Numbered from the stretch's first letter, positions 34,908-43,497 are shown. The stretch: 64,000 nt of DNA from Cupriavidus pauculus (GCF_002858765.1 NZ_PJRP01000021.1:60734-124733), one strand, 5' to 3'. Notes: a model not told the origin generated them from the sequence alone. Numbers and translations are program-made.

Positions 34908-35046
34908 TCATGCCAGGGTGAGGCGGGACCACTCGCAAGCGAGAATGGTTAGCGCAGCATAAGCAACCACCCCCCCATCCGATACGCCGTGCCACTTTCA
35001 TTTGAAATGCGTCATCCTCGAACAAGCGTGTCAGGAATTTTTCCAT
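34908..35046 (-). pseudogene. Frameshifted micro-gene for a 45-residue single-span membrane protein
   Basis: A good ribosome site (AGGAGA, 6 bases upstream) precedes an ATG at 35046 and the reading MEKFLTRLFEDDAFQMKV. After Ile-Gly-Trp the frame meets a run of seven G (minus strand; 34970-34976). In the frame as read, translation would continue through the purL terminator into purL antisense. If one G is removed, the frame instead reads WGVVAYAALTILACEWSRL and stops neatly at TGA 34908-34910, giving a 45-residue protein with one hydrophobic segment. So either the gene has been broken, the tract is phase-variable, or the extra G is an assembly error. It starts 20 bases after the 153-residue membrane protein gene and is probably co-transcribed with it. 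Function unknown. Confidence 0.55.
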
Positions 35047-35066
35047 GGGGTTCTCCTGTTTGAGTC

Positions 35067-35528
35067 TCAATAGAACAGTTGGAATCGAAATCCGTTTGCG
35101 GTGAATGTCACGTGGCCATAGGCAAACATCACGGCGGTAGTGCAACTGAGGAAAATGGAAAGGAACAGCATCAGCTTTGGCTGTGTATTGTTCCGGCGAC
35201 GTCTGGAATAACCATCCAACGTACCGAGCAGCACCAGGATCGAGCCCGAAACGATCATCGCGACGTGAAGGCAGAGCAGAAACCAGTCGTCTAGCCTAGG
35301 CCCGTCCGTTTGGTCAATCCACGATGCCAGCCCATGGCACGCGCTGGCATTCAGCGGAATCGCCGCCCACAACAGCTGCCCGTCCAGAATTGCCCGCCGC
35401 ACGATTCCCTGGCTGCGCGAACGCGAGAACACAGGCACCTTGGCAAACGGGAGGAGGGCGAACGGCGCCAGCAACGGAATCGCCACGATGAAAACCAGCC
35501 AGCCGAACTGTTCGGATATACCTGCCAT
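35067..35528 (-). CDS. Hypothetical inner-membrane protein with four predicted segments
   Basis: A 153-residue protein that I do not recognise. Hydrophobic segments are FGWLVFIVAIPLLAPFALLPF (residues ~9-29), LLWAAIPLNASACHGLASW (~55-73), WFLLCLHVAMIVSGSILVLLG (~83-103) and LMLFLSIFLSCTTAVMFAYG (~119-138), with a basic loop GYSRRRRNNTQPK between the last two. The start at 35528 has GGGGAG 6 bases before it; the frame is open 9 codons further. A micro-gene follows 20 bases later. Base composition is less GC-rich than the neighbours, which hints at recent acquisition or relaxed selection. Confidence 0.6.
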   Translation of the reverse strand: MAGISEQFGWLVFIVAIPLLAPFALLPFAKVPVFSRSRSQGIVRRAILDGQLLWAAIPLNASACHGLASWIDQTDGPRLDDWFLLCLHVAMIVSGSILVLLGTLDGYSRRRRNNTQPKLMLFLSIFLSCTTAVMFAYGHVTFTANGFRFQLFY

Positions 35529-35694
35529 ACCGCTCCCCCGGTAGCCATTGGACAAGGCTGTGCGTGACCGGCGTTGTATGCCTTCATGTTCACAACGCAG
35601 CGATCCTAGGTTTCGAGGCAGGGCGCGCCAAGAGGGGTTTTGTGAACTTGTGTGTCCAAAAACTAGGCGCTTGTGTCAGGTCATGAGACGGATC

Positions 35695-36036
35695 TCAGAT
35701 TGCAACAGGAGTGGGGAGATCAGCGGGTTTTTCGCCAGTTTCCGGCGCTTGGGCTTGCTGCGTGCGCAGCCGTTCGCTCCAGGGCAGGTAGCGGGAATAG
35801 AGCAGGCGCATGCGATCCGTGCCGGGCGGCACGGGGATCTCGCCACGGACTTCCATGAACGCAATGGTCGCTTGCAGCAGCTTCGACTGCGCGTATCGGT
35901 CGCGCGCCGGCAAGTGGGGGTGGAGTTCGCGCCAGCGGCCGCCGGTGCATTCGATATGTGGCATTCCCAGCGCACAGTAGACCATTCCGCTGGAATAGAG
36001 ATGCCACATGTACCAGTAGCCGCTCGTCACGCTCAT
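35695..36036 (-). CDS. Hypothetical protein, aromatic-rich N-terminus
   Basis: A 113-residue protein not recognised. It begins MSVTSGYWYMWHLYSSGMVYC, rich in Tyr/Trp/Met, followed by CALGMPHIECTGGRWRELHPHLPARDRYAQSKLLQATIAFMEVRG and a proline-rich, acidic tail (QAPETGEKPADLPTPVAI). The frame is open to 36105, but the ATG at 36036 is the first before the distinctive sequence. There are no clear membrane segments or known motifs. It sits in the same lower-GC patch as the two genes downstream, on the same strand, 166 bases from the membrane protein gene. Confidence 0.5.
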   Translation of the reverse strand: MSVTSGYWYMWHLYSSGMVYCALGMPHIECTGGRWRELHPHLPARDRYAQSKLLQATIAFMEVRGEIPVPPGTDRMRLLYSRYLPWSERLRTQQAQAPETGEKPADLPTPVAI

Positions 36037-36190
36037 TGCCCTGTGCCTTCGCTCTTGCGCTCGATACCTTGCCGAGACGGGTGTCCGAGCTCGTCGAGCC
36101 TTCAAATATTACTGAGGGCGGAGAGTCGATGGAACCCACAAACTGCACCAGAGTGTTACCGAGCGTGCCAAAGCGCACGTCCAAAAACAA

Positions 36191-36214
36191 AAACCGGCGC
36201 ACAGGCGCCGGTTT
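36191..36214. terminator. Intrinsic terminator after the ppiC-like gene (active in both directions)
   Basis: CCGGCGC, loop ACAG, GCGCCGG with flanking A and T runs; on the minus strand it is followed by TTTTTGTTTTT, just after the stop of the PPIase gene (36236). Confidence 0.85.
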
Positions 36215-36235
36215 TCTTGCAGCAAGGCAACGGAA

Positions 36236-37030
36236 TTACTGGATCTTTGCCTTGTCCTTGAGCGACTTCATCATTGCCTGGAACTGTTCGCGCTGCCATG
36301 CCTGGTCGCCCATCATCATTTGCTGGAGCTGGGGCTTCACTTCCTCGAACGAGGGGATCTTCTGGTCGCGCACGTCCACGAGTTCGATGATGTGCCAGCC
36401 GAACTGGGTCTTGACCGGCGTATCGGTCATCTGACCCTTCTTCAGGACCGACATGGCCGCCGAAAACTCGGGCACGTAGCTGCCGCTGTTGGCCCAATCC
36501 AGATCGCCACCGTTGGCTGCCGAGCCAGTGTCCTTCGACGATGCCTTGGCCACGTCTTCAAACTTGGCGCCGGCCTTGATCTTGGCGATCAGTGCCTTGG
36601 CGTCCGCTTCCTTCTCCACGAGGATGTGGCGGGCGTGATATTCCTTGCCATTGCCGAACTGGCCCTTGATCTTCTCGTACTGCTTGCGCAGTTCGTCGTC
36701 GCTGGCGCCATGGGTGCGGACGTAGTCCTCGAATACCGCACCAGCCAGCACGTTCAGGCGAGCCTGTTCCAGCTGGTCCTGAATGTCGTCGCGTTGCAGG
36801 ATGCCGCGCTTGGAGGCTTCCTGGACCAGCAGCTCACGGTCAATCAGCATGGTGCGGGCACGGTCGCGCAGTTCGGGCGAGGCGGGCTGGCCTGTGCCGG
36901 CGATCAGCTTGTCCACCTTGGCCGAGGGGATGGGCTTGCCATTCACAACGGCGGCGTTCTGGGCGAACACGGGCAGGCTGCCTGCAGCGAGCACAGCCGC
37001 CAGGCTGAACGAGAGGACGGTGGTCTTCAT
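36236..37030 (-). CDS. Periplasmic parvulin-type peptidyl-prolyl isomerase (PpiC/PrsA-like)
   Basis: A 264-residue protein. Signal peptide MKTTVLSFSLAAVLAAGSLPVFAQ (cleavage ~23-24). A SurA-like N-terminal helical region (VNGKPIPSAKVDKLI...) precedes a parvulin domain around residues 132-225: EYHARHILVEKEADAKALIAKI, GGDLDWANSGSYVPEFSAAM, KTQFGWHIIELVDVR. The last stretch is rich in Met and Gln (QPQLQQMMMGDQAWQ-type). It helps folding of exported proteins. The gene follows bolA by 35 bases and is likely part of the yciB-bolA-ppiC unit, as in other Burkholderiaceae. Confidence 0.93.
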   Translation of the reverse strand: MKTTVLSFSLAAVLAAGSLPVFAQNAAVVNGKPIPSAKVDKLIAGTGQPASPELRDRARTMLIDRELLVQEASKRGILQRDDIQDQLEQARLNVLAGAVFEDYVRTHGASDDELRKQYEKIKGQFGNGKEYHARHILVEKEADAKALIAKIKAGAKFEDVAKASSKDTGSAANGGDLDWANSGSYVPEFSAAMSVLKKGQMTDTPVKTQFGWHIIELVDVRDQKIPSFEEVKPQLQQMMMGDQAWQREQFQAMMKSLKDKAKIQ

Positions 37031-37065
37031 GGAGTCAGGTCTGAGAGTAGCGAGAGCGCGTCGCG

Positions 37066-37350
37066 TCATGCTTCGCGGGATTGATATTCTTGGTCGGTGT
37101 ACGCGCTGACGGCCAGCGCATGAATTTGCGAGGGGAATAGTTCGCGCAGCGCATCATACACCATACGGTGACGGGTCACGCGGGATTGGCCGGCAAACCG
37201 GTTGCTGACGATCAGAACGTTGTAATGGCCCCCACCCGACGCCGCGCCGGCGTGGCCCGCATGGGCGGCGCTGTCATCGTGAACGTGCAGGTGGGTGGGT
37301 TCGAGCGCTGCACGCAGCAGCGCGTCGATGGTGGCGGGATCGGCTGCCAT
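37066..37350 (-). CDS. bolA: BolA family protein
   Basis: A 94-residue protein with the BolA class II KH-like fold: VLIVSNRFAGQSRVTRHRMVYDALRELFPSQIHALAVSAYT carries the helix-turn-helix-like motif (FAGxSxVxRHRxVY). A histidine/alanine-rich insert (HVHDDSAAHAGHAGAASGGGHY) replaces the usual short loop before the conserved strand. BolA proteins partner with monothiol glutaredoxins in iron-sulfur handling and influence envelope gene expression. It lies between yciB and the PPIase gene. Confidence 0.9.
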   Translation of the reverse strand: MAADPATIDALLRAALEPTHLHVHDDSAAHAGHAGAASGGGHYNVLIVSNRFAGQSRVTRHRMVYDALRELFPSQIHALAVSAYTDQEYQSREA

Positions 37351-37387
37351 CGGTATTCCTTCCGGAGTGTGATCGGGGGGCGGCTAG

Positions 37388-37942
37388 TTATTCGGAGCGG
37401 CCTTCCTGCGAGGGGTTTTCCTCGATGTGGCGCGACAGCCAGATGCTCTGCGCGACGATGAAGACGACCATCAGGCCCATGCTGCCGAACAGCTTGAAAT
37501 TGACCCAGGTGTCGGTAGAGAACTGATAAGCCACGTAGAGGTTCAGCACGCCCATCGCGGCGAAGAACGCGGCCCAGGCGACGTTGAGCCGGCCCCACAT
37601 CGCGTCCGGCATCGTGACCTGCTTTTCCATCATGGCGCGGATCAGGTTCTTGCGCCAGCCGATGACCGAGCCGATCAGCGTGACCGCGAACAGCCAGTAG
37701 AGCACCGTGGGCTTCCACTTGATGAACGTTTCGTTGTGCAGCACGATCGTCGCGCCGCCGAATACGCCGATGATCAGCAGGCTGACCCATTGCATCGGTT
37801 CCACCTTGCCGTGGCGGATGCGCACCCAGGCAATCTGCAGCACGGTCGCCACAATGGCCGCCGCGGTGGCCGGATAGATGCCGAACAGCTTGAAGGCGAC
37901 AAAAAACAGGATGACCGGGAACAGGTCGAACAGGAATTTCAT
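37388..37942 (-). CDS. yciB: Inner-membrane septation-family protein YciB (IspZ)
   Basis: A 184-residue membrane protein starting MKFLFDLFPVILFFVAFKLFGIY, the invariant YciB N-terminus. Five segments are visible, with conserved GGATIVLHNETFIKWKPTVLYWLFA and a MMEKQVTMPDAMWGRLNVAWAAFF block. Mutants in related bacteria show cell envelope and division defects. The start at 37942 matches the family; two further residues in frame upstream are not used. It precedes bolA by 37 bases. Confidence 0.95.
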   Translation of the reverse strand: MKFLFDLFPVILFFVAFKLFGIYPATAAAIVATVLQIAWVRIRHGKVEPMQWVSLLIIGVFGGATIVLHNETFIKWKPTVLYWLFAVTLIGSVIGWRKNLIRAMMEKQVTMPDAMWGRLNVAWAAFFAAMGVLNLYVAYQFSTDTWVNFKLFGSMGLMVVFIVAQSIWLSRHIEENPSQEGRSE

Positions 37943-38035
37943 GCGAACCAAATCAGGTGGGCGAACCCGGCATGGGGCCGGGTCGCTGGCAATCCGGCTG
38001 GCGGACTGGGCGTAGCGTCTGGTGTGCGGGTGCCG

Positions 38036-38443
38036 TCACCCGCGATCAGCCGGATCGCGATCGTCGAATTTTAGCGCAGCCGAGTTGATGCAATAGCGGA
38101 GACCGGTCGGGGCCGGGCCGTCCTCGAAGACATGGCCCAGATGGCTGCCGCATTCCTTGCAGCGGACTTCCACGCGCGTCATGCCGTGGGTGTGGTCCAC
38201 ATGCTCGGCAATCACCTCGCCGTTGATGGGCCGGAAATAGCTGGGCCAGCCGCAACCCGCGTCGAATTTGGTGGCCGACTCGAACAGCGGGGTGCCGCAG
38301 CCCACGCAGTGGTAGATGCCCTGGTCCCAGTGGTCCCAGTAGCGGCCCGTGAACGGGCGCTCGGTGGCCGCCTCGCGCGCCACGCGGTACTCGATGTCGG
38401 ACAGTTGGTCACGCCATTCGGCGTCGGTCTTGGTGGTGGTCAT
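38036..38443 (-). CDS. msrB: Peptide methionine (R)-S-oxide reductase
   Basis: A 135-residue cytoplasmic repair enzyme. Zinc ligands are Cys46, Cys49, Cys95 and Cys98 (CVGC and CKECG); the catalytic Cys118 sits in LRYCINSAALKF. Cys64 in AGCGWPSYF is at a position used as a resolving cysteine in some members. It begins 38 bases after the selO stop on the same strand, so the two redox-related genes are probably co-transcribed. Confidence 0.96.
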   Translation of the reverse strand: MTTTKTDAEWRDQLSDIEYRVAREAATERPFTGRYWDHWDQGIYHCVGCGTPLFESATKFDAGCGWPSYFRPINGEVIAEHVDHTHGMTRVEVRCKECGSHLGHVFEDGPAPTGLRYCINSAALKFDDRDPADRG

Positions 38444-38481
38444 CTCGTTTCCTTGGTGCGATCTCAGGCAGGCTGCCAGGC

Positions 38482-40032
38482 TTACGACGAACAGCTGACT
38501 TCGAGCCCCGATGCCCAGTCGGGCGGCAGGGCGGCGTAGTGTTCCGCTTCGGGCTGCTCGTCGAACGGTTTGGACAGCACGGCCAGCAGGCGGTCCACTT
38601 CCGAGAAGTCCTTGTCGCGCGCGGCACGGATCGCGGTTTCGGCCAAATGATTCCGGAGCACGTATTTCGGGTTGACTTGCCGCATTGCAACCCCACGGGT
38701 TGCGTCGTCGGGCTGTTCCGCCTGCAGACGGGCACGGTATTCGGCGGCCCAGGCGTCCCAGGCCGCACGGTCCAGGAACAGGTCGCGCACGGGCGCGTCG
38801 CGCGAGCCGTCCTGCGATCCCACCTGGGCCAGGTTGCGCCAGAACAGTGTGTAGTCCACGCGATTGGCGTGCATCACGCGGAACAGGTTTGTCATCAGCG
38901 TCTCGTCCTGGTCGTGCGCGGTGCGCAGGCCAAGCTTGGCGCGATAGTGGCGGAAGAACGCTTCGGCATACCGGTCGCGGAACGGGTCGAGCGCCTCGCG
39001 TGCGGCCTCCACGGCGGCGTCCTTGGCGGCCTCGGCGTCGGTGGCGTTCGCGTCGCGCCACAACGGTAGCAGGGCCTGCGCCAGGCAATGCAGGTTCCAG
39101 AACGCGATTTGCGGCTGCTGGCTGTACGCGTAACGGCCCTGCTGGTCGGAATGGTTGCAGATGTGATTGGCGTCGAATGCGTCCAGGAAGCCGAACGGAC
39201 CATAGTCGATGGTCAGGCCCAGGATCGACATGTTGTCGGTGTTCATCACGCCGTGGCAGAAGCCCACGGCCTGCCAGTGGGCCACCATGTCCGCCGTGCG
39301 CAGCGACACCTCGCGCAGCAGCGCCTGGTATGGGCTGGCGGTGTCGCGGCAGGCCGGGTAGAAGCGGTCGATCACGAAATCGGCCAGCTGCTTCAGCGAG
39401 GCGTGGTCCTCGCGGGCGGCGAAATGCTCGAAATGGCCAAAGCGGATAAAGCTCGGCGCCAACCGCGTGACCACGGCCGATGTCTCGATGGTTTCGCGTC
39501 GCACCGGGGCGTCGGACCCAATGATCGCCAGCGCCCGCGTGGTGGGCACGCCCAGCGCATACATGGCTTCGGAGCACAGATACTCGCGGACCGACGAGCG
39601 CAACACCGCGCGGCCATCGGCCATGCGCGAGTAGGGGGTCAGGCCGGCGCCCTTGAGCTGGATTTCCCAGGGGCCGTCGGTCATCGTGGCCTCCGCCAGG
39701 CGGATGGCGCGGCCATCGCCAAGCTGCCCGGCCCAGACGCCGAACTGATGGCCCGAATAGACCGTGGCCAGCGGGTCTGCCCAGTCCGGCACGGCATTGC
39801 CCACGAAGGTATCGACGAACTTTGGATCCTGCGTGGCGGCACGCAAGCCGGCTTCATCCCATCCGAGCAGGGCTGCAGCCGCGGGGGCTACGCTGACTAC
39901 ATAAGGCGAAGGCAGGGCGGTCGGCGCCAGCCGCGTAAAAAACCGTTCGCCCAGTGCCGCCATGCCCGGCGCGGTCTTGAACGGCACGGGGAATGAAATA
40001 CGCGGGAGGGCGTCGTTGGATTCAGTAGGCAT
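38482..40032 (-). CDS. selO: Protein adenylyltransferase SelO (YdiU/UPF0061)
   Basis: A 516-residue pseudokinase that transfers AMP to Ser, Thr or Tyr of protein substrates. The family blocks are all present: YSGHQFGVWAGQLGDGRAI, the lysine-bearing LKGAGLTPYSRMADGRAVLRSS (read in two parts), the GVMNTDNMSILG and DYGPFGFLDAF metal-site region, and the C-terminus ending SGLEVSCSS. In eukaryotes the penultimate region contains selenocysteine; here it is cysteine (CSS), as usual for bacteria. It is expected to act under oxidative stress. The msrB gene downstream fits this role. Confidence 0.95.
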   Translation of the reverse strand: MPTESNDALPRISFPVPFKTAPGMAALGERFFTRLAPTALPSPYVVSVAPAAAALLGWDEAGLRAATQDPKFVDTFVGNAVPDWADPLATVYSGHQFGVWAGQLGDGRAIRLAEATMTDGPWEIQLKGAGLTPYSRMADGRAVLRSSVREYLCSEAMYALGVPTTRALAIIGSDAPVRRETIETSAVVTRLAPSFIRFGHFEHFAAREDHASLKQLADFVIDRFYPACRDTASPYQALLREVSLRTADMVAHWQAVGFCHGVMNTDNMSILGLTIDYGPFGFLDAFDANHICNHSDQQGRYAYSQQPQIAFWNLHCLAQALLPLWRDANATDAEAAKDAAVEAAREALDPFRDRYAEAFFRHYRAKLGLRTAHDQDETLMTNLFRVMHANRVDYTLFWRNLAQVGSQDGSRDAPVRDLFLDRAAWDAWAAEYRARLQAEQPDDATRGVAMRQVNPKYVLRNHLAETAIRAARDKDFSEVDRLLAVLSKPFDEQPEAEHYAALPPDWASGLEVSCSS

Positions 40033-40355
40033 AGACGGCGTGCATGACGCTAGGGGAAAACGACATATTGAGACACATCAGGGCTCGCAGTATTGTACTT
40101 GCACCGGTTTTCCCCTGCCGGCCAAGGGTTGTCCGCTGCGCGTAGACCAGTCAAAAAGCGACGCAAATATTGGACATCAATCCCGTGCATGGCAGGGTCT
40201 GCGTGTGGGCGCGAAGCGCTCGACCCACTACGCGTCAGTCCACCAACAACACCAACAAGTTTCTTCATTTTTTGTCGATGCTTTTGCAGGGTGCGGGATA
40301 GTCGGCCAAAAATAAGAACGGTTGTTCGTTTTTATCGAACCAAGGAGACCGTTTC
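40033..40355. other. Intergenic region between selO and the acyl-CoA ligase gene
   Basis: 323 bases with no gene I can support. Near the ligase start lies AACG-N6-CGTT (40316-40329), a short inverted repeat of the type bound by TetR-family fatty-acid regulators, followed by the AAGGAG ribosome site. The middle part is less GC-rich and shows no recognisable element. The promoter for the divergent selO must lie near 40040-40110 but no good consensus was seen. Confidence 0.3.
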
Positions 40356-41981
40356 ATGGCATTGATGGGTCAAATGATGAGCGCGCCGCTGCTCATTTCC
40401 TCCATCATCAAGCACGCTGCGCGCTACTACGGCAGCACCGAAATCGTCTCGCGGCGAACGGAAGGCGACCTTCATCGATATACCTATCGCGACTGCGAAC
40501 TGCGCGCCCGCAAGGTGGCCCAGGCGCTGGAGGCGTTGGGCGTGGCACAGGGCGAGCGCGTGGGCACGCTGGCCTGGAACGGCTACCGGCACCTGGAGAT
40601 CTACTACGGGGTGTCGGGCATGGGTGCCGTCTGCCACACGATCAATCCGCGCCTGTTTCCGGAGCAGATCGCCTACATCGTCAATCACGCCGAAGACCAG
40701 TTCATCTTCTTCGATGCCACGTTCCTGCCGCTGGTGGAAGGCGTGGCGCCGCACTGCCCGAACGTGAAGGGCTGGGTCATGATGACCGACCGCGCGCATA
40801 TGCCGGCGGAATCGAAGGTCGACCTGCTTTGCTACGAAGACCTGATCGACGCCCACGACGGCGCCTACGAATGGCCGGAATTCGACGAGAACCAGGCATC
40901 GAGCCTGTGCTACACGTCGGGCACCACCGGCAATCCGAAGGGCGCGCTGTACTCGCATCGCTCCACCGTGCTGCATTCGTATGCGTCGGCGCTGCCCGAC
41001 GCGCTGGGCTGCTCGGCCAAGGACGTGATCCTGCCGGTGGTGCCGATGTTCCACGTCAATGCCTGGGGCCTGCCGTACTCGGTGCCGCTGGTAGGCGCCA
41101 AGCTGGTGTTCCCCGGCGCCAAGCTCGACGGGGCGTCGCTGTACGAACTGTTCGAGCAGGAAGGCGTGACGTTCTCCGCGGGGGTGCCCACCGTATGGCT
41201 GGGCCTGCTGCAATTCGTGCAGGCGAACAAGCTGACGTTCTCCACCTTCCGCCGCACGGTGATTGGCGGCTCGGCGGCGCCGCCGGCGATGATCCGCACG
41301 CTCGAGGCATTCGACGTGGAAGTCATTCACGCCTGGGGCATGACCGAGATGTCGCCGCTGGGCACGTCCTGCAAGCTGCTGGCGCGCCACAAGGACCTGT
41401 CCGAGGACGACCGGCACAAGATCCTGGAAAAGCAGGGCCGCGTGATCTACGGCGTGGACATGAAGATCGTGGATGGCGAGGGCCAGGAGCTGCCGTGGGA
41501 CGGCAAGGCCTTTGGCGACCTGCTGGTGCGTGGCCCGTGGGTGATCGACCATTACTACCGCAACGACAACAACCCGCTGGTGGATGGCTGGTTTCCCACC
41601 GGTGACGTGGCCACGATTGACGAAGAGGGCTACATGCAGATCACGGACCGCAGCAAGGACGTGATCAAGTCTGGTGGCGAGTGGATTTCGTCGATCGACG
41701 TCGAGAACGTGGCGGCGGCCCATCCGGCCGTGCATATGGCTGCGTGCATCTCGGCGTACCACCCCAAGTGGGACGAGCGGCCGCTGCTGGTGGTGGTCAA
41801 GCGCCCCGGCATGGACGTCACGCGCGAGGATCTGCTGGGCTTCTTCGAGGGCAAGGTTGCCAAATGGTGGATTCCCGATGACGTGGCGTTCGTGACCGAG
41901 ATTCCGCTGACGGCCACCGGCAAGATGCAGAAGCTCCGGCTGCGCGAGCAATTCAAGGACTACAAGCTGCCTGGCGCCTGA
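40356..41981 (+). CDS. Fatty-acid--CoA ligase (AMP-forming, long/medium chain)
   Basis: A 541-residue adenylate-forming enzyme. The AMP signature SLCYTSGTTGNPKGALYSH is near residues 183-201, followed by VVPMFHVNAWGLPYSVPL, the WGMTEMSPLGT block, and the C-terminal GWFPTGDVATIDEEGYMQI with DRSKDVIKSGGEWISS. The Lys of the final TATGKMQKLRLRE is the catalytic one. The overall type is that of medium/long-chain acyl-CoA synthetases annotated in the AlkK group. A GGAG ribosome site precedes the ATG. It is followed after 151 bases by an ABC importer on the same strand, so the importer may bring in a carboxylic acid rather than an amino acid. Confidence 0.92.
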   Translation: MALMGQMMSAPLLISSIIKHAARYYGSTEIVSRRTEGDLHRYTYRDCELRARKVAQALEALGVAQGERVGTLAWNGYRHLEIYYGVSGMGAVCHTINPRLFPEQIAYIVNHAEDQFIFFDATFLPLVEGVAPHCPNVKGWVMMTDRAHMPAESKVDLLCYEDLIDAHDGAYEWPEFDENQASSLCYTSGTTGNPKGALYSHRSTVLHSYASALPDALGCSAKDVILPVVPMFHVNAWGLPYSVPLVGAKLVFPGAKLDGASLYELFEQEGVTFSAGVPTVWLGLLQFVQANKLTFSTFRRTVIGGSAAPPAMIRTLEAFDVEVIHAWGMTEMSPLGTSCKLLARHKDLSEDDRHKILEKQGRVIYGVDMKIVDGEGQELPWDGKAFGDLLVRGPWVIDHYYRNDNNPLVDGWFPTGDVATIDEEGYMQITDRSKDVIKSGGEWISSIDVENVAAAHPAVHMAACISAYHPKWDERPLLVVVKRPGMDVTREDLLGFFEGKVAKWWIPDDVAFVTEIPLTATGKMQKLRLREQFKDYKLPGA

Positions 41982-42063
41982 GGTCCGCACCGCGGCATCT
42001 CTGGGCAAACAAGGCAGCAGCAGGCATTTGCGGTGTCCCGCCATGGCGGTCACAGCGCAGACG

Positions 42064-42097
42064 CGGCGGCCCGGCGCGAGGAGGGCGCGGGCCGCCG
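42064..42097 (+). other. GC-rich stem-loop between the CoA ligase and the ABC binding protein gene
   Basis: CGGCGGCCCGGCGC (42064-42077) faces GCGCGGGCCGCCG (42085-42097) with a 7-base loop and one bulge. No T-tract follows. It may slow transcription or protect mRNA ends between the two genes. Confidence 0.4.
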
Positions 42098-42132
42098 GCC
42101 ATCGCCAATGACAACAAGTGAAGGAGACAGGT

Positions 42133-43392
42133 ATGACAAGGTTGCGTCCGCTGGTACGAGGTGTGGCTGCAGTTGTTGCTCTGGGTTCTGCGCTGGCATC
42201 GGGCGCCGCGGCGGCCGATACGGTGAAGATCGCCTTCATCGATCCGTTGTCGGGGCTGATGGCCCCGGTGGGGCAGAACCAGCTCAAGAGCTGGCAGTAC
42301 GTGGCCGACGTGGCCAACCAGAAGGGCTGGGGCGGAGCGCACAAGTTCGAGGTGGTGGGCTTCGACAACAAGCTGAGCCCGCAGGAAAGCCTGACCATCC
42401 TCAAGCAGGTGGTGGACCAGAATATCCGCTACATCGTGCAGGGCAACGGCTCGTCGGTGGGCCTGGCGCTGGAAGACGCGGTGGCCAAGCACAACGAGCG
42501 CAACCCGGGCAAGGAAATCGTCTACCTGAACTACGCCGCGGTAGACCCGGACATGACCAACAGCAAATGCAGCTACTGGCATTTCCGGCTTGACGCCAAT
42601 TCCGACATGAAGATGGAGGCCCTGACCACCTACCTGGCCAAGGACCCCAACGTCAAGAAGGTCTACCTGATCAACCAGAACTATTCGTTCGGCCACCAGG
42701 TGGCACGGGCGGCCAAGGACTACCTGAAGCGCAAGCGGCCTGACGTCCAGATTGTTGGCGAAGACCTGCACCCGCTGGCGCAGGTCAAGGATTTCGCGCC
42801 GTACGCGGCCAAGATCAAGGCATCGGGCGCCGATACGGTGATCACCGGCAACTGGGGCAGCGACCTAGCCCTGCTGATCAAGGCGGGCAAGGACGCTGGC
42901 CTGCCGGTCAACTACTACACCTACTACGCCGCCACGACGGGCGTGCCTACCGCCATGGGCGCGGCCGGTGCCGAGCACGTCAAGTACGTGGGCTACTACA
43001 ACCCGAACAACGCCACCTTCCGGGGTGGAGACATCGTCGAGGGCTACAAGAAGAAGTACAACGACGACTTCTACGTGATGGCGTCGTACACGGGCGTGGC
43101 CATGCTGGCCAAGGCCATCAAGGACTCGGGCTCCACCGATCCGGTCAAGGTGGCCAAGGCCATGGAAGGCCTGAAGGTGGAGAGCATGAACGGCACGGTG
43201 GAGATGCGTGCCAGCGACCACCAGGCCCAGCAGCCGCTGGTGGTAGCCACCTGGACCAAGGTCAACGGCAAGGACATCAAGTTCGACCAGGAAAACACCG
43301 GCTATGGCTGGAAGACCAATGCGACGCTTGACCAGTTCGTGGCGGCGCAGCCCACTTCGTGCCAGATGAAGCGGCCGGGCAGCGGAAGCTGA
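42133..43392 (+). CDS. Periplasmic binding protein of a branched-chain-type (HAAT) ABC transporter
   Basis: A 419-residue protein. Signal peptide with LVRGVAAVVALGSALASGAAAA (cleavage ~28-30), then the LivJ-type fold: VKIAFIDPLSGLMAPVGQNQLKSWQY, YIVQGNGSSVGLALEDAV, KKVYLINQNYSFGHQVARAAKDYL, and GADTVITGNWGSDLALLIKAG. It is longer than LivJ (~370), like the members that bind aromatic or aliphatic acids. AAGGAGA precedes the ATG; an upstream GTG (42118) overlaps the ribosome site and is not preferred. A strong hairpin follows the gene before livH. Confidence 0.92.
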   Translation: MTRLRPLVRGVAAVVALGSALASGAAAADTVKIAFIDPLSGLMAPVGQNQLKSWQYVADVANQKGWGGAHKFEVVGFDNKLSPQESLTILKQVVDQNIRYIVQGNGSSVGLALEDAVAKHNERNPGKEIVYLNYAAVDPDMTNSKCSYWHFRLDANSDMKMEALTTYLAKDPNVKKVYLINQNYSFGHQVARAAKDYLKRKRPDVQIVGEDLHPLAQVKDFAPYAAKIKASGADTVITGNWGSDLALLIKAGKDAGLPVNYYTYYAATTGVPTAMGAAGAEHVKYVGYYNPNNATFRGGDIVEGYKKKYNDDFYVMASYTGVAMLAKAIKDSGSTDPVKVAKAMEGLKVESMNGTVEMRASDHQAQQPLVVATWTKVNGKDIKFDQENTGYGWKTNATLDQFVAAQPTSCQMKRPGSGS

Positions 43393-43409
43393 CGCTGCGG
43401 CAAGTGGGA

Positions 43410-43437
43410 AGGGGTTCCCCGCCACGCGGGAACCCCT
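43410..43437 (+). other. Stem-loop after the binding-protein gene
   Basis: AGGGGTTCCC (43410-43419), loop CGCCACGC, GGGAACCCCT (43428-43437): a perfect 10-bp stem 18 bases after the stop. It has no T-tract. Stem-loops at this place commonly protect the upstream binding-protein mRNA so that it is made in excess over the membrane parts. Confidence 0.6.
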
Positions 43438-43497
43438 GACAATATGGCTTTTGTCGGGTCAGGCTCCGGCTCCGGGAGCAGGCCCTGAGGACTTGCC

